A model generated the notes under the pieces. The model was not told the DNA's origin. It did not search any database and was given only the letters and a program-made list of their open reading frames with translations. Of a stretch of 64,000 nucleotides of DNA, positions 10,297 to 18,664 are shown in pieces (the stretch's first letter is position 1; every line of letters starts with the position of its first letter). This DNA comes from Pseudoduganella aquatica (GTDB lineage: Bacteria; Pseudomonadota; Gammaproteobacteria; Burkholderiales; Burkholderiaceae_D). A program made the position numbers and the translations under genes. Where the stretch lies: contig NZ_WWCU01000011.1 of assembly GCF_009857595.1 (NCBI RefSeq), positions 99,423 through 163,422 of the forward strand, given 5' to 3'.

Positions 10297-10479
10297 TTAA
10301 GCGGCTGGTACTGCTTTTTTGGCCTTTTTGTGTGCGGCTTTCTTGTGCGTTGCCTTCTTGTGCACGGCTTTCTTGTGCATTGGAGCGGCAGCAGGTTCAG
10401 CGGCGGCGACAGGCGCCTGTGCAAAAGCGGTGCCCATGGCGAAAGTGGCGGCGATAGCAGCGGCGATCAGTTTCTTCAT
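10297..10479 (-). CDS. Secreted 60-residue His/Lys-rich HKKA-repeat protein
   Basis: The product has a clear signal peptide (MKKLIAAAIAATFAMGTAFA) and a mature part of only about 40 residues containing HKKA four times in a row-like series (MHKKAVHKKATHKKAAHKKA). This resembles small, Lys/Ala/His-rich acid-shock-type periplasmic proteins. The histidines could bind metal or protons, but the function is unknown. A ribosome site (GAGGGAACACC) precedes the ATG at 10479 and a strong terminator follows, which supports a real, separately transcribed gene. It lies next to the bufferin operon on the same strand, with no evidence of cotranscription. Confidence 0.7.
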   Translation of the reverse strand: MKKLIAAAIAATFAMGTAFAQAPVAAAEPAAAPMHKKAVHKKATHKKAAHKKAKKAVPAA

Positions 10480-10642
10480 TTGGTGTTCCCTCGATGTTGT
10501 CCGTAAGAATTCCTACGTAGGGCATTAACGCCGCACGCCGGGAATCTGTTGACGTGATTTTGAAGAGATTGTGAAACTTTTTTTGCGTTTGCAAACAATA
10601 GCGGGCGCGCCTGCCCGCAAGCAGGCAGGGTGCCGCCTGATA

Positions 10643-10843
10643 CTACGCGGTGGTGTTGATGGTGTTGCCGAGATTCGAAGGCAGATTCGACGCCTTGGGT
10701 ACGGGCGGGATCGCTTCAATCAGCGCCTGCGCGCTGGAAGCCTGGATGTCCTGGGCTTTTTTCTGCACGGCCACAGCCACGTCTTGCTTGGTGCCGGTAT
10801 CGGCAATGCTGGTTGCCAACCGGGCAATTCCTGTAACGTCCAT
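10643..10843 (-). CDS. YjfB family putative motility protein
   Basis: The 66-residue protein fits the YjfB family ([20 protein letters not shown], a VQKKALDIQ-like segment, and [10 protein letters not shown] at the C-terminus). The family is annotated as putative motility proteins because its genes often sit with flagellar genes; the molecular role is unknown. I chose the ATG at 10843 over the one at 10855 because GGAGGA lies 6 nt upstream and the product then begins in the family's usual way. It stands alone between the HKKA gene and mobB. Confidence 0.75.
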   Translation of the reverse strand: MDVTGIARLATSIADTGTKQDVAVAVQKKAQDIQASSAQALIEAIPPVPKASNLPSNLGNTINTTA

Positions 10844-10895
10844 GACTTCCTCCACTGTGGGCTATCCCCTGTTTACGGACGTTTTTTTGCAAGCT

Positions 10896-11441
10896 TTAGG
10901 CCGCCGGCGAAATAATTTTTATGCGCTGCGCCAGCCAGGCCAGGACGGTGGGGCGATGGTTCAGGTCCAGCCAGGCCAGGCCGTCGCGCAATTCGGGGGG
11001 CGCAGGCTGGTCGGAGGCGACCGCCACGATGTTCGGGTCGGCCGGATACAGGGGGGCGCGGCCAGTGTCCGGGCGGTAGACCTCCAGCTTGTCGAAAGGA
11101 TAGGACTTGAAGCCTTCAACCAGGGTCAGGTCGGCTGGCGCCAGGCGGGCCAACTGCTCGTCCAGCGTGGGCTCGGGCGCGCCGCGCAGCTCCTGGATAA
11201 TGGCGAAACGAAATGGCGACGCCACCATCACTTCGGCCGCGCCAGCCATGCGCAGGCGGGCGGAATCCTTGCGCGGCGGCTCCAGTTCCAGGTCATGGTG
11301 GCTATGCTTGATGACGTTGACGCGCAAGCCTTGCGCTGCCAGTTGCGCCACCAAAAACTCCAGCAGCGTAGTCTTGCCGCTGCCCGAAGTGCCGACGATG
11401 CCGACGACATTGCCGGGGAGCGGGGGATGTTCTGGATACAT
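10896..11441 (-). CDS. mobB: Molybdopterin-guanine dinucleotide biosynthesis protein MobB
   Basis: The 181-residue P-loop GTPase-like protein has Walker [10 protein letters not shown] near residue 17 and the MobB pattern ([28 protein letters not shown], then [17 protein letters not shown]). MobB assists MobA in attaching GMP to molybdopterin to make the MGD form of the molybdenum cofactor. No mobA or molybdoenzyme gene is in the window. The start at 11441 lies 11 bp after the gspB stop on the same strand, so it probably belongs to that transcript although the functions look unrelated. Confidence 0.9.
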   Translation of the reverse strand: MYPEHPPLPGNVVGIVGTSGSGKTTLLEFLVAQLAAQGLRVNVIKHSHHDLELEPPRKDSARLRMAGAAEVMVASPFRFAIIQELRGAPEPTLDEQLARLAPADLTLVEGFKSYPFDKLEVYRPDTGRAPLYPADPNIVAVASDQPAPPELRDGLAWLDLNHRPTVLAWLAQRIKIISPAA

Positions 11442-11452
11442 CAGGGATTCTT

Positions 11453-12229
11453 TCAGTACGGCACGCGGTAGCGGTAGCCTTTGAAGGTGAAGATGGCTGC
11501 CTTGGGCAGTAGTTTCTCGAGTACCAGGCCGGGAGCCACCTCCTCGCCTTCGTGGCGCAGGATTTTGTCGATCAGCACCAGGCGATCGGCGGGGTTGCGC
11601 GAGTACATATAGCCGCCCATGGTGATCTGCGGGATGCTGCGCTGGATAGGTTCGGGCAGGTCGCGCAGCAGCTGGACGGGTTCCTCGGGGGCTTCGGCGG
11701 CGCGCGGCGCGGGTGCCGGAGGCTGCGCCTTTGCCGGCTCGGGAGCAATCTGCGCTTGCGGCGCGGCGGGTGCGCTTGCAGCGGGCCGGGCCAGCGGCGC
11801 GGGGGCCGGGACTGGCACAGGCGCGGCCTGATGCGCCGGGGCAACAGACGCTTGCGCTGGAGCGGCAACGGGCGGCGCAGGCGGCACGGCGGAAGGCAAG
11901 GGCACCGCAGCAGACGGCGCTGCGGCGGGCGCATCCAGCGCGGCTGGCGGCACAGGCTGAGAAACAGGCGCAGGCGATGCCGCCACAGGTGCAGTGGCTG
12001 CCACTTGCGCCGCACTGGTCAGAACGGCAGGCGCAGGCTGCTGGCGCCAAAGCAGTACGGCGGCGCCCACGATTACAACGGCGCCGGCCGCCAGCGCCAG
12101 CGGCTTCCAGCGCGCGCCGCCTGTGCCGCGCGGAACGGCCGCATCGAGCGTCGGCGCATGGATGGTCGGCGTGGCGCCCAGCTGGCGTTCGGCCTGCGCC
12201 TTCTTGAGCGCTTCCAGAATGTACGACAT
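11453..12229 (-). CDS. gspB: General secretion pathway protein B-like protein (GspB)
   Basis: The 258-residue protein begins with [18 protein letters not shown], the hallmark of GspB/ExeB/PulB. One transmembrane helix follows (about residues 45-62), then a long Pro/Ala-rich periplasmic linker and a C-terminal GspB domain ([35 protein letters not shown], ending GYRYRVPY). GspA and GspB form an inner-membrane complex that helps insert the type II secretin through peptidoglycan. The start lies 1 nt after the gspA stop, so translation is probably coupled. No other gsp gene is visible nearby. Confidence 0.85.
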   Translation of the reverse strand: MSYILEALKKAQAERQLGATPTIHAPTLDAAVPRGTGGARWKPLALAAGAVVIVGAAVLLWRQQPAPAVLTSAAQVAATAPVAASPAPVSQPVPPAALDAPAAAPSAAVPLPSAVPPAPPVAAPAQASVAPAHQAAPVPVPAPAPLARPAASAPAAPQAQIAPEPAKAQPPAPAPRAAEAPEEPVQLLRDLPEPIQRSIPQITMGGYMYSRNPADRLVLIDKILRHEGEEVAPGLVLEKLLPKAAIFTFKGYRYRVPY

Positions 12230-12230
12230 A

Positions 12231-13898
12231 TTATTTCCCCGCCACGGCAACGCCGGGCTTTGCTGGCGCCAGCAGGCGCGGTTCATTCACGCCGCCGAGC
12301 TGATTCAGCCTGATAAAAGTCTTCGGTCCCGCCACGCCATCGGCCTTCAGATTCTGGCTGAGCTGGAACTCGCGCAACAGGCGCTGGGTCTCCGCGTCCA
12401 TGGGGCGGTTCTCCTGGGGCGGCTTGCCGCCGTGCAGGGACGCCAGCCGCTTGGCCAGCCAGTCCACGTCCGGCCCGTGATCGCCCGCCGACACCTCGTC
12501 GCGCCAGCCGCGCGGCGCGCGCCACAGCGTAATGAAGCTGCCGTCGAAGCGGCTGGCCAGCGCATCCAATCGCACGGTCTCGCGTTTGCCCGCGATGTCC
12601 AGCGTGGCGCCCTGCCCGTCCATCGCCGTCAGCATCGCGAAGCGCGGCGTGGTTGGGTCGTCGATCAGCTTCAACACGACCGGACGGTCCAGCAGGCGCA
12701 CATCATCCAGGCCGCCCTTGCCGAACAGGCAGCGCAAATTCTGCTTCGCCGCCGCCGGGCAAAACTCCCCGGACGGAACAGTTTGTCCCCACAGCGCTGC
12801 CATCTGCCGCAACGCCACGTCCGATGTCGCCGCCACGGTGCCTGACCCCGCCAAATTGGCGACTCCTGACCCCGGCGCGGCGGCGCCGCCATTCACAACG
12901 GCGCCGGATTGCGGCATTTTGGCGGCGCCTGACCCTGCCACATTGGCAGTTCCTGGCCCCGCCATGGGCACGGAATGCGGCATCAGTTGCCAAGCGGCGA
13001 TGGCGGTGAGGACGGCGCCGGCCAGGACGCCGGCGGCGATGGGGAGCCATGGCCGCGCCACGGTCGCTGCGCCCGTTTCGGTGGCGAACACTTCCGCTGC
13101 GGCGCGCCGCAGGATTTTGCGCGTGACTTGCTGCGCGTTTTCCACGTAGGCGCCCAGCATGGCGCGGTCGCACAGCAGGTTGATGCGGCGCGGAACGCCC
13201 TTCGTCAGCTGGTGGATCTGCTGCATCAGCCCGCCCGGGAACGGCGCCACGCCCACCGCGCCCGCCACCGCCAGCCGGTGCCCGATATAGCTGCCGGTTT
13301 CCTCCACCGACAGCGAGCCCAGGTGATAGCGCGCGATCACGCGCTGCGCCAGCTGCTCCAGCTCCGGCCGGGCCAGCATGGACCGCAGCTCGGGCTGGCC
13401 GATCAGGATGATTTGCAGCAGCTTGCGCTCGCTGGTCTCCAGGTTGGTCAGCAGGCGCAGCTGCTCGAGCACGTCGGCCGACAGGTTCTGCGCCTCGTCG
13501 ATAATCAGCACATTGTTGCGGCCCTGCGCGTGGCTGGCCAGCAGGTGCTGGTTGATCGCGTCCACATAGCCCTTCACGCTGACCGCCCCCGCGCCCTGCG
13601 GCGGCAGCGTGATGCGGAACTCGTCGCAGACCGACAGCAGCAGCTCCTCCACCGTCAGCTTGGGATTGAAGATATAGCCCAGCTGGCAATTCTCGGGAAT
13701 CTGCTCCATGAAGCAGCGGCACACGGTGGTTTTGCCGGCGCCGATTTCGCCGGTCAGCAGCACGAAGCCGCCGCCGCTGCCAACGCCGTACAGCAGGTGC
13801 GCCAGCGCTTCGCGGTGGCGTTCGCTCATGTACAGATAGCGCGGGTCGGGCGCGATGGAAAACGGCGATTGTTTCAGATTGAAAAATTGCGTGTACAT
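12231..13898 (-). CDS. gspA: GspA/ExeA-type AAA ATPase with periplasmic peptidoglycan-binding domain
   Basis: The 555-residue protein has an N-terminal ExeA-like AAA ATPase (MYTQFFNLKQSPFSIAPDP, Walker A GEIGAGKTT at 50-58, Walker B VLIIDEAQ near 130), one transmembrane segment after about residue 280, a C39-like middle part and a C-terminal peptidoglycan-binding domain (DVDWLAKRLASL then AETQRLLREFQ). That is the standard GspA layout: cytosolic ATPase and periplasmic wall-binding region. The linker holds several similar PGPGTANVAGSGAA-type segments. The start at 13898 begins the family's conserved N-terminus. It forms an operon with gspB and mobB. Confidence 0.9.
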   Translation of the reverse strand: MYTQFFNLKQSPFSIAPDPRYLYMSERHREALAHLLYGVGSGGGFVLLTGEIGAGKTTVCRCFMEQIPENCQLGYIFNPKLTVEELLLSVCDEFRITLPPQGAGAVSVKGYVDAINQHLLASHAQGRNNVLIIDEAQNLSADVLEQLRLLTNLETSERKLLQIILIGQPELRSMLARPELEQLAQRVIARYHLGSLSVEETGSYIGHRLAVAGAVGVAPFPGGLMQQIHQLTKGVPRRINLLCDRAMLGAYVENAQQVTRKILRRAAAEVFATETGAATVARPWLPIAAGVLAGAVLTAIAAWQLMPHSVPMAGPGTANVAGSGAAKMPQSGAVVNGGAAAPGSGVANLAGSGTVAATSDVALRQMAALWGQTVPSGEFCPAAAKQNLRCLFGKGGLDDVRLLDRPVVLKLIDDPTTPRFAMLTAMDGQGATLDIAGKRETVRLDALASRFDGSFITLWRAPRGWRDEVSAGDHGPDVDWLAKRLASLHGGKPPQENRPMDAETQRLLREFQLSQNLKADGVAGPKTFIRLNQLGGVNEPRLLAPAKPGVAVAGK

Positions 13899-13938
13899 GT
13901 AGTCCCTGGATGAGCACCACCGCAGCGCAGGCCCGCCG

Positions 13939-14430
13939 TCAGCGCAAGGCAGGCGGCAGCGGCTTGAACTTGGCGCAGTATATCTTCGCCCTGCGGTCGG
14001 CATACACGATGCGGCTGCCGGGCTTGGCTTCCCGCACCGGGTAGCGCGAACTGTCAATTTTCGCATACCGCAGCCCATCCTGGGCAATGATGGCTTCTTC
14101 CAGCTTTTCCGGCGTGCTTTCAACCACCGCGCCGACGAACACCATGGGCCAGCTGTCGTCGCTGACGATCACTTCCACGATCTCGGCGCCCCACAGCCGC
14201 GCGTCCTGGGTGCGGAACCACCAAGCGCCGCCTTCGCGCTTGTAGGGCGGCCCGAAGAACTTGACCATGTAGTCGTAGTAAAAACGGTTGCTGGTTTCGT
14301 CGCGGCACAGCAGGCCGCTGCCGATGACCGTGCCAAAGGTGGTGGGCGGCGCGGCCTGCGCGGCCGAAGCGGCCAGCAGCAGGCTCAACACCAGTGCGCG
14401 CAGCGCGGACGGTGGGGTGTAAGACGACAT
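13939..14430 (-). CDS. Secreted hypothetical protein
   Basis: The 163-residue product has a signal peptide that ends about AAQA. I do not recognise the family. The mature part has two cysteines (GLLCRDE and IYCAKF), which could form a disulfide in the periplasm, and an aromatic-rich core (RFYYDYMVKFFGPPYKREGGAWWFRTQ). It is 40 bp upstream of gspA and 2 bp downstream of another small gene on the same strand, so all are probably in one transcript. A role with the Gsp proteins is possible but unsupported. Confidence 0.6.
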   Translation of the reverse strand: MSSYTPPSALRALVLSLLLAASAAQAAPPTTFGTVIGSGLLCRDETSNRFYYDYMVKFFGPPYKREGGAWWFRTQDARLWGAEIVEVIVSDDSWPMVFVGAVVESTPEKLEEAIIAQDGLRYAKIDSSRYPVREAKPGSRIVYADRRAKIYCAKFKPLPPALR

Positions 14431-14432
14431 TG

Positions 14433-14618
14433 CTAGATTTTGGACATCCAGGCGCGGTTGGCGCTGATCTTGGCCTTGGCAGCGGCCGGCAAGGCGTCGT
14501 AGCAGCCCGGATATTGCTTGAGCGCGCTCTCCCGCACCTCCTTCTGCAAGCCGTTAATCAGGAAAACATAGAGGATGCCGCCTTCACTCGTTTTCTTGGT
14601 CCCTATGTATTTGATCAT
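14433..14618 (-). CDS. Small hypothetical protein (61 aa)
   Basis: The 61-residue product (starting MIKYIGTKKTSEGG) has no signal peptide and no family I recognise. Support comes from a strong ribosome site, AAGGAGAAAGAGC, just before the ATG at 14618 and from its 2-bp spacing to the next gene. The local base composition is somewhat AT-richer than its neighbours. It would be first in the transcript leading to gspA. An overlapping frame starting at 14781 lacks such support and was not called. Confidence 0.5.
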   Translation of the reverse strand: MIKYIGTKKTSEGGILYVFLINGLQKEVRESALKQYPGCYDALPAAAKAKISANRAWMSKI

Positions 14619-14889
14619 GCTCTTTCTCCTTCCCGGCTTGGCATTCGCTCCGCCGGCGTCGCTCTGCAGCCATTATGACAGCTATAAGCGTGGCCATCAG
14701 CAATTGAGTGGCTATGCCGCTACACAACTTTACGGACTGAAACGGCAAAAGCTGTAGGGTGGTGATTATTGCCAGCAACAAAATTGTGCATTGCGATTAT
14801 GCGTCTTTTTCTGCCCAATCCCGCTGTATACAATGGCAAGTATCGATGAGGAAACACCCCATCACCACACTTCCACAAGGAGCAAGACC

Positions 14890-15165
14890 ATGAAATCGCT
14901 GAAACTGATCGCCGCCCTGACCGTTCTGGCCACTTCCTCGGCATTCGCATCCGACGCCCCCAAAGCCGAAGCTGAAGCCGCCGCCCGCCCTGCGCCCGTG
15001 CTGCTGGCCAGCGCCGCCACCCCGGCCGCCGCCGCCGCCGTGCCTGCCGCGCTGGCGAAAAAGGATGCCGTCCGCTCGCGCGCCGAAGTCCAGCGCGAAG
15101 CCGCCGAAGCGGTGCGTACCTATGAAAACACGCTATCCAAGGACCTGAGCTTCTACACCAAATAA
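14890..15165 (+). CDS. Small secreted Ala-rich hypothetical protein
   Basis: The 91-residue product has a signal peptide (MKSLKLIAALTVLATSSAFA), an Ala/Pro-rich stretch and a charged C-terminal helix (RSRAEVQREAAEAVRTYEN). The layout is like the many small DUF4148-type periplasmic proteins of Burkholderiales, though a family assignment is not secure. The ATG at 14890 follows an AAGGAGCAAG ribosome site. It lies 188 bp upstream of the GIN-domain gene and is preceded by about 270 bp without any other gene; in that gap I see nothing but AT-rich promoter-like sequence. Confidence 0.6.
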   Translation: MKSLKLIAALTVLATSSAFASDAPKAEAEAAARPAPVLLASAATPAAAAAVPAALAKKDAVRSRAEVQREAAEAVRTYENTLSKDLSFYTK

Positions 15166-15353
15166 GCCGCCCCGGGCCCGCCTCGCGGCCGGTTGTGGCC
15201 CGATCGCGGGCCGCATGCATTTCAGCGCCGCTATTTTGCAGTTGATCCCGCGAATTTGCGCTTTCGTCCCTTTCCGCCCACCGCCGCGCGCTTTTTATCT
15301 TATTGTTCACACACTTCCCCGCCCCTCCGGGCAAAAACTACAGTGAAAACAAT

Positions 15354-16721
15354 ATGAATAAGCTGATCAAACAAACAGCCCTGGTTACCGCCCTCGCCCT
15401 GGGAGGCGCCATCGCCCTGCCCGGCCACGCGGACACGCCCGCCGCCAACGCGCATGTCACCGAGTCGCGCCCCGTGGCGGCCTTTACGGCCATCGAACTG
15501 GCCGGCCCCTACAACGTGGAAATCAAGGACGACGGCGGCCGCGCCGTGGAAGTGCGCGGCACCCGCAAGCAGCTGGACGGCCTGGAAACCGTAGTCGAGA
15601 ACGGCACGCTGATCGTGCGCCCCGTCAAGCGCAACGGCTTCTCCTTCCACTTTGGCAAAAGCATGGAACCGCCCACCGTGCGCATCAGCGCGGCCGGCCT
15701 GAAAAGCCTGACCGCCTCCGGCAGCGGCGACGTGCGCGCCGACCAGCTCAAAGGCACGCAGTTCGCCCTGACCGCCAGCGGTTCCGGCGACGTGGACGCC
15801 AGCGGCGCCGTGGGCAGCCTGGTGGTGCGCTCCGGCGGCAGCGGCGACCTGGACATGCGCCACCTGAAAACCGGCAGCATGAATCTGCAGATGAGCGGTT
15901 CCGGCGACGTGCAGGCCGGCGCCATCAGCCTGGACCTGAACGCCGAACTGAGTGGTTCCGGCGACCTGGAAGCGCAGGAACTGCACACCAACACCGTCAA
16001 CGCGCTGATGCGCAGCTCCGGCAGCGTGACGCTGGGCGGCAGCAGCAAGGAAATCCGCGCCGAAATCTCCGGCTCCGGCGACCTGGAAGCCTGCGGCTTG
16101 TCGGTGGAGAACGCCAGCGCCATGCTGCGCAGCTCCGGCAACGCCTGCATCGCAGGCAATATCAAGAAATTCGACGCCGAAGTGCATGGCTCCGGCGACC
16201 TGAGCGCGCGCGGACTGGCCAGCAACAATGTGCGCGTGATCCTGGACAGCTCGGGCAATGTGGAACTGTCCGGCAGCAGCAACACGCTGAGCGCGGAAGT
16301 GAACGGCTCCGGCGACCTGGACGCCAAAGGCCTGGTGGTGGCGCGCGCCGTCACCCGCAACCGCGGCCCCGGCAATATCTACCTGAAAAAAGTCAACGAC
16401 ACGCTGGACGCGGAAGTGCGCGGCTCCGGCGAACTGAAAACCACCACCGAATGCCGCGACGTGAAAGTGACCATGAGCGGTCCCGGCCAGGTCCATCTGG
16501 ACGGCAACACGGCCAACCTGAACGCCCGCCTGACCGGCTCCGGCAACCTGCAGGCGCGCGGCCTGGTGGCCAAGCAGGCCGACGTGGTGGTGCGCGGCCC
16601 GGGCAGCGCCTGGGTCAATGTGCAGGGCAAGCTGAACGCAGAAGGCAAACCCTCCAGCGCGGACGGCGCCCGCATGGTGATGATAGACCGCAGCGGCGTC
16701 CGCCCCAGCCGCGACAATTAA
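15354..16721 (+). CDS. GIN-domain (DUF2807) secreted beta-helix repeat protein
   Basis: The 455-residue product has a signal peptide, then a head segment FTAIELAGPYNVEIKDDGG typical of DUF2807/GIN domains, then about 16 repeats of roughly 20 residues. The repeats alternate between GSGD-type turns (SGSGDLEAQ, SGSGDVQAG) and SSGN or GPGN-type turns (SSGNVELSG, GPGNIYLKK), the pattern expected of a right-handed beta-helix. It is probably periplasmic or cell-surface; the ligand is unknown. Family members usually have one or two GIN domains, so this is long. The repeats are also visible in the DNA (GGCTCCGGCGACCTG recurs). Confidence 0.85.
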   Translation: MNKLIKQTALVTALALGGAIALPGHADTPAANAHVTESRPVAAFTAIELAGPYNVEIKDDGGRAVEVRGTRKQLDGLETVVENGTLIVRPVKRNGFSFHFGKSMEPPTVRISAAGLKSLTASGSGDVRADQLKGTQFALTASGSGDVDASGAVGSLVVRSGGSGDLDMRHLKTGSMNLQMSGSGDVQAGAISLDLNAELSGSGDLEAQELHTNTVNALMRSSGSVTLGGSSKEIRAEISGSGDLEACGLSVENASAMLRSSGNACIAGNIKKFDAEVHGSGDLSARGLASNNVRVILDSSGNVELSGSSNTLSAEVNGSGDLDAKGLVVARAVTRNRGPGNIYLKKVNDTLDAEVRGSGELKTTTECRDVKVTMSGPGQVHLDGNTANLNARLTGSGNLQARGLVAKQADVVVRGPGSAWVNVQGKLNAEGKPSSADGARMVMIDRSGVRPSRDN

Positions 16722-16763
16722 CGGTGGTGGCGGGCCTGCGGGTCCGCCCAGCCCGACTTACCC

Positions 16764-16790
16764 GAACGCCCGGCCCAGAGCCGGGCGTTC
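16764..16790 (+). terminator. Hairpin terminator after the GIN gene
   Basis: GAACGCCCGGC (16764-16774) and GCCGGGCGTTC (16780-16790) form a perfect 11-bp stem with a 5-nt loop. The downstream T tract is weak, so termination may be partial. The rest of the 300-bp gap before nagK holds a degraded CGGGTTACGG repeat fragment near 16806 and then the nag operator and promoter. Confidence 0.6.
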
Positions 16791-16954
16791 TGCATTTGGC
16801 CGTGCGGCGGGTTACGGCTTGCTCCTAAGCCGCCAAAATTGGCATTATTCAAGACCACATTCCCCGTCCGCGTCACAAAATAACTCTGCGTTATAAAACA
16901 ATAACTTAGGCCGCAATTGTCGGCTTGGAAAGCAAGTCCACTTCACTCAAATAC

Positions 16955-16971
16955 AATACCAGTTAAATACC
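16955..16971 (+). promoter_or_regulatory. Candidate GntR (NagQ) operator, copy 1
   Basis: AATACCagttaAATACC is a perfect direct repeat of AATACC with an 11-bp period, one helical turn. It ends 2 bp before the -35 box of the nagK promoter, so a bound protein would block or touch RNA polymerase. Similar 17-bp sites occur at 35805 and, inverted, at 35943 near the second GntR gene. Assignment to the GntR regulators is an inference. Confidence 0.55.
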
Positions 16972-16973
16972 TG

Positions 16974-17002
16974 TTGACAAGCTGGTTGGCCGACCATATA
17001 GT
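16974..17002 (+). promoter_or_regulatory. Sigma-70 promoter of the nag operon
   Basis: TTGACA (16974-16979), a 17-bp spacer and TATAGT (16997-17002) form a near-consensus promoter, with a start expected near 17009 and nagK at 17026. The spacer contains TGGTTGGCCGACCA (16983-16996), a 14-bp near-palindrome with one mismatched pair, a second possible operator. Confidence 0.75.
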
Positions 17003-17025
17003 GCCCCACAGCTCCTCACACAGAC

Positions 17026-17916
17026 ATGAACATGATCGAATTTCTAATCGGCGTCGACGGCGGCGGCAGCGGTACCAGGGTGCGTTTAATGCGCAGCAAC
17101 GGCGCCGCGCTGGGCGAAGGCGACAGCGGCCCTTCCGGCCTGCTGCACGGCATCAAGAACGCCTGGTCCTCGGTGGAGGATGCGGCCGGCAAAGCCTTCA
17201 AGGCCAGCGGCCTGGACTACCCGGCGCGCGAGCGCATCGCCATCGGCCTCGGCCTGGCCGGCGTGCACAACCGCCAGTGGGCCGCCAACTTCGTGGCCGC
17301 CAATCCCGGCTACGCGGCGGTGGCGCTGGAAACCGACGCCTACACCACCGTGCTGGGCGCCCACCAGGGCCAGCCCGGCGCCATCATCGCGCTCGGCACC
17401 GGCAGCGTGGGCGAGATCCTGCTGGCCGACGGCAGCCGCAAGGAAGTGGGCGGCTGGGGCTTCCCGGCCGGCGACGAAGCCGGCGGCGCCTGGATAGGAC
17501 TGCGCGCCATCAACCATATCCAGCAAGTGATAGACGGCCGCGCCGAAGGCGGCGCCTTCGCGGCGTCCGTCATCAACGCCTGCGGCGGCGAACGCAACGC
17601 CATCCAGGTCTGGCTGGCCAACGCCACGCAGACGCATTACGCGCACCTGGCCCGCATCGTGCTCCAGCATGCGGACACGGACGAAGTGGCGCGCGCCATC
17701 CTGCTCGAAGCGGGCCGCCAGGTGGCCCTGATCGCGCAGGCGCTGGACGCCGGCGGCAAGCTGCCGATCGCCCTGTGCGGCGGGCTGGGCGAGCCGCTGC
17801 GCAGCTACCTGCCGTCCGAGCTGCTGCGCCGCATCGTCGCGCCGCGGGGCGATTCCGCAGCCGGCGCGCTGCGGCTGATCCAGCAGCACCTGCAGCAAAA
17901 CCAACCTCAATCCTGA
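17026..17916 (+). CDS. nagK: GlcNAc/glucosamine kinase, BadF/BadG/BcrA/BcrD type
   Basis: The 296-residue ASKHA-fold kinase has the phosphate-1 motif GVDGGGSGTRVRL near residue 9, GLGLAG, the phosphate-2 motif ALGTGSVG, and GWGFPAGDEAGGAWIG. It would phosphorylate cytoplasmic GlcNAc at the 6 position using ATP, which is needed because no PTS phosphorylates the sugar during entry here. It is the first gene of an operon with a GntR regulator, nagA and a deaminase. The exact sugar (GlcNAc or glucosamine) is inferred from the neighbours. An in-frame ATG at 17032 is a possible alternative start. Confidence 0.85.
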   Translation: MNMIEFLIGVDGGGSGTRVRLMRSNGAALGEGDSGPSGLLHGIKNAWSSVEDAAGKAFKASGLDYPARERIAIGLGLAGVHNRQWAANFVAANPGYAAVALETDAYTTVLGAHQGQPGAIIALGTGSVGEILLADGSRKEVGGWGFPAGDEAGGAWIGLRAINHIQQVIDGRAEGGAFAASVINACGGERNAIQVWLANATQTHYAHLARIVLQHADTDEVARAILLEAGRQVALIAQALDAGGKLPIALCGGLGEPLRSYLPSELLRRIVAPRGDSAAGALRLIQQHLQQNQPQS

Positions 17917-17929
17917 ACAGGGAGCAGCC

Positions 17930-18664
17930 GTGTTAGACCAGTTGAGCGACTTCAGGCCGGACCACGAAAGCGACACGCCGCTGTACATGCAGCTGGCGAA
18001 CAAGCTGTCCGACGGCATCGCCAGCGGCGACTGGCGCGCCAACGAAGCCCTGCCGTCCGAGCGCGTGCTGTCCGACATGCTGGACATCTCGCGGGTCACG
18101 GCGCGCAAGGCCATCGACATGCTGTGCGACCGCGGCATGCTGACCCGCAAGCGCGGCTCCGGCACCTACATCACCCCCAAGCTGGAACAGCCGCTGTCGC
18201 GCCTGACCAGCTTCTCCGAGGAGCTGCGCCAGCGCGGCTTCACGGCCGGCTCGCGCTGGCTGCAGCGCGAGATCGGCGTGGCCGCGCCGCTGGAACTGCT
18301 GTCGCTGGGGCTGTCGCCCAACATGCCGGTGGCGCGCCTCAAGCGCCTGCGCACGGCGGACGACGTGGTGATGGCGATAGAAACCACCACCATCCCGGCC
18401 GCCTACATGCCCAACCCGCACAGCGTGACCGGTTCGCTGTACGGCTTTTTGGAAGCCAACGGCACGGTGCCGATGCGCGCGCTGCAGCACATCCGCGCGG
18501 TCAACGCCACCACGGAACAAGCCAAGCTGGCCAATATCCAGCCTGGTGTCGCCATGCTGCACATTACACGCGTGAGTTATTTGGAAAACGGCGCAGCGGT
18601 GGAGCTTACGCACTCCTACTGCCGCAGCGATTATTATGAATTTGTAGCGGAGTCGCGCAGATGA
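17930..18664 (+). CDS. GntR/HutC-family regulator of GlcNAc use (NagQ-like)
   Basis: The 244-residue protein has an N-terminal GntR winged helix (PLYMQLANKLSDGI, LPSERVLSDMLDISRVTARKAIDML) and a C-terminal UTRA ligand domain. In related operons such regulators repress nag genes until an amino-sugar phosphate such as GlcN6P or GlcNAc6P is bound; the effector here is inferred. It starts with GTG after AGGGAGCAGCC, 13 bp after nagK, and its stop overlaps the nagA ATG (ATGA). It is likely autoregulated through the site at 16955. The second GntR at 36016 is a clear paralogue. Confidence 0.85.
   Translation: MLDQLSDFRPDHESDTPLYMQLANKLSDGIASGDWRANEALPSERVLSDMLDISRVTARKAIDMLCDRGMLTRKRGSGTYITPKLEQPLSRLTSFSEELRQRGFTAGSRWLQREIGVAAPLELLSLGLSPNMPVARLKRLRTADDVVMAIETTTIPAAYMPNPHSVTGSLYGFLEANGTVPMRALQHIRAVNATTEQAKLANIQPGVAMLHITRVSYLENGAAVELTHSYCRSDYYEFVAESRR

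Noticed and set aside
14584..14781. Small minus-strand frame overlapping the start of the 61-residue gene
   Set aside because: No ribosome site and an overlap with the better-supported start at 14618.
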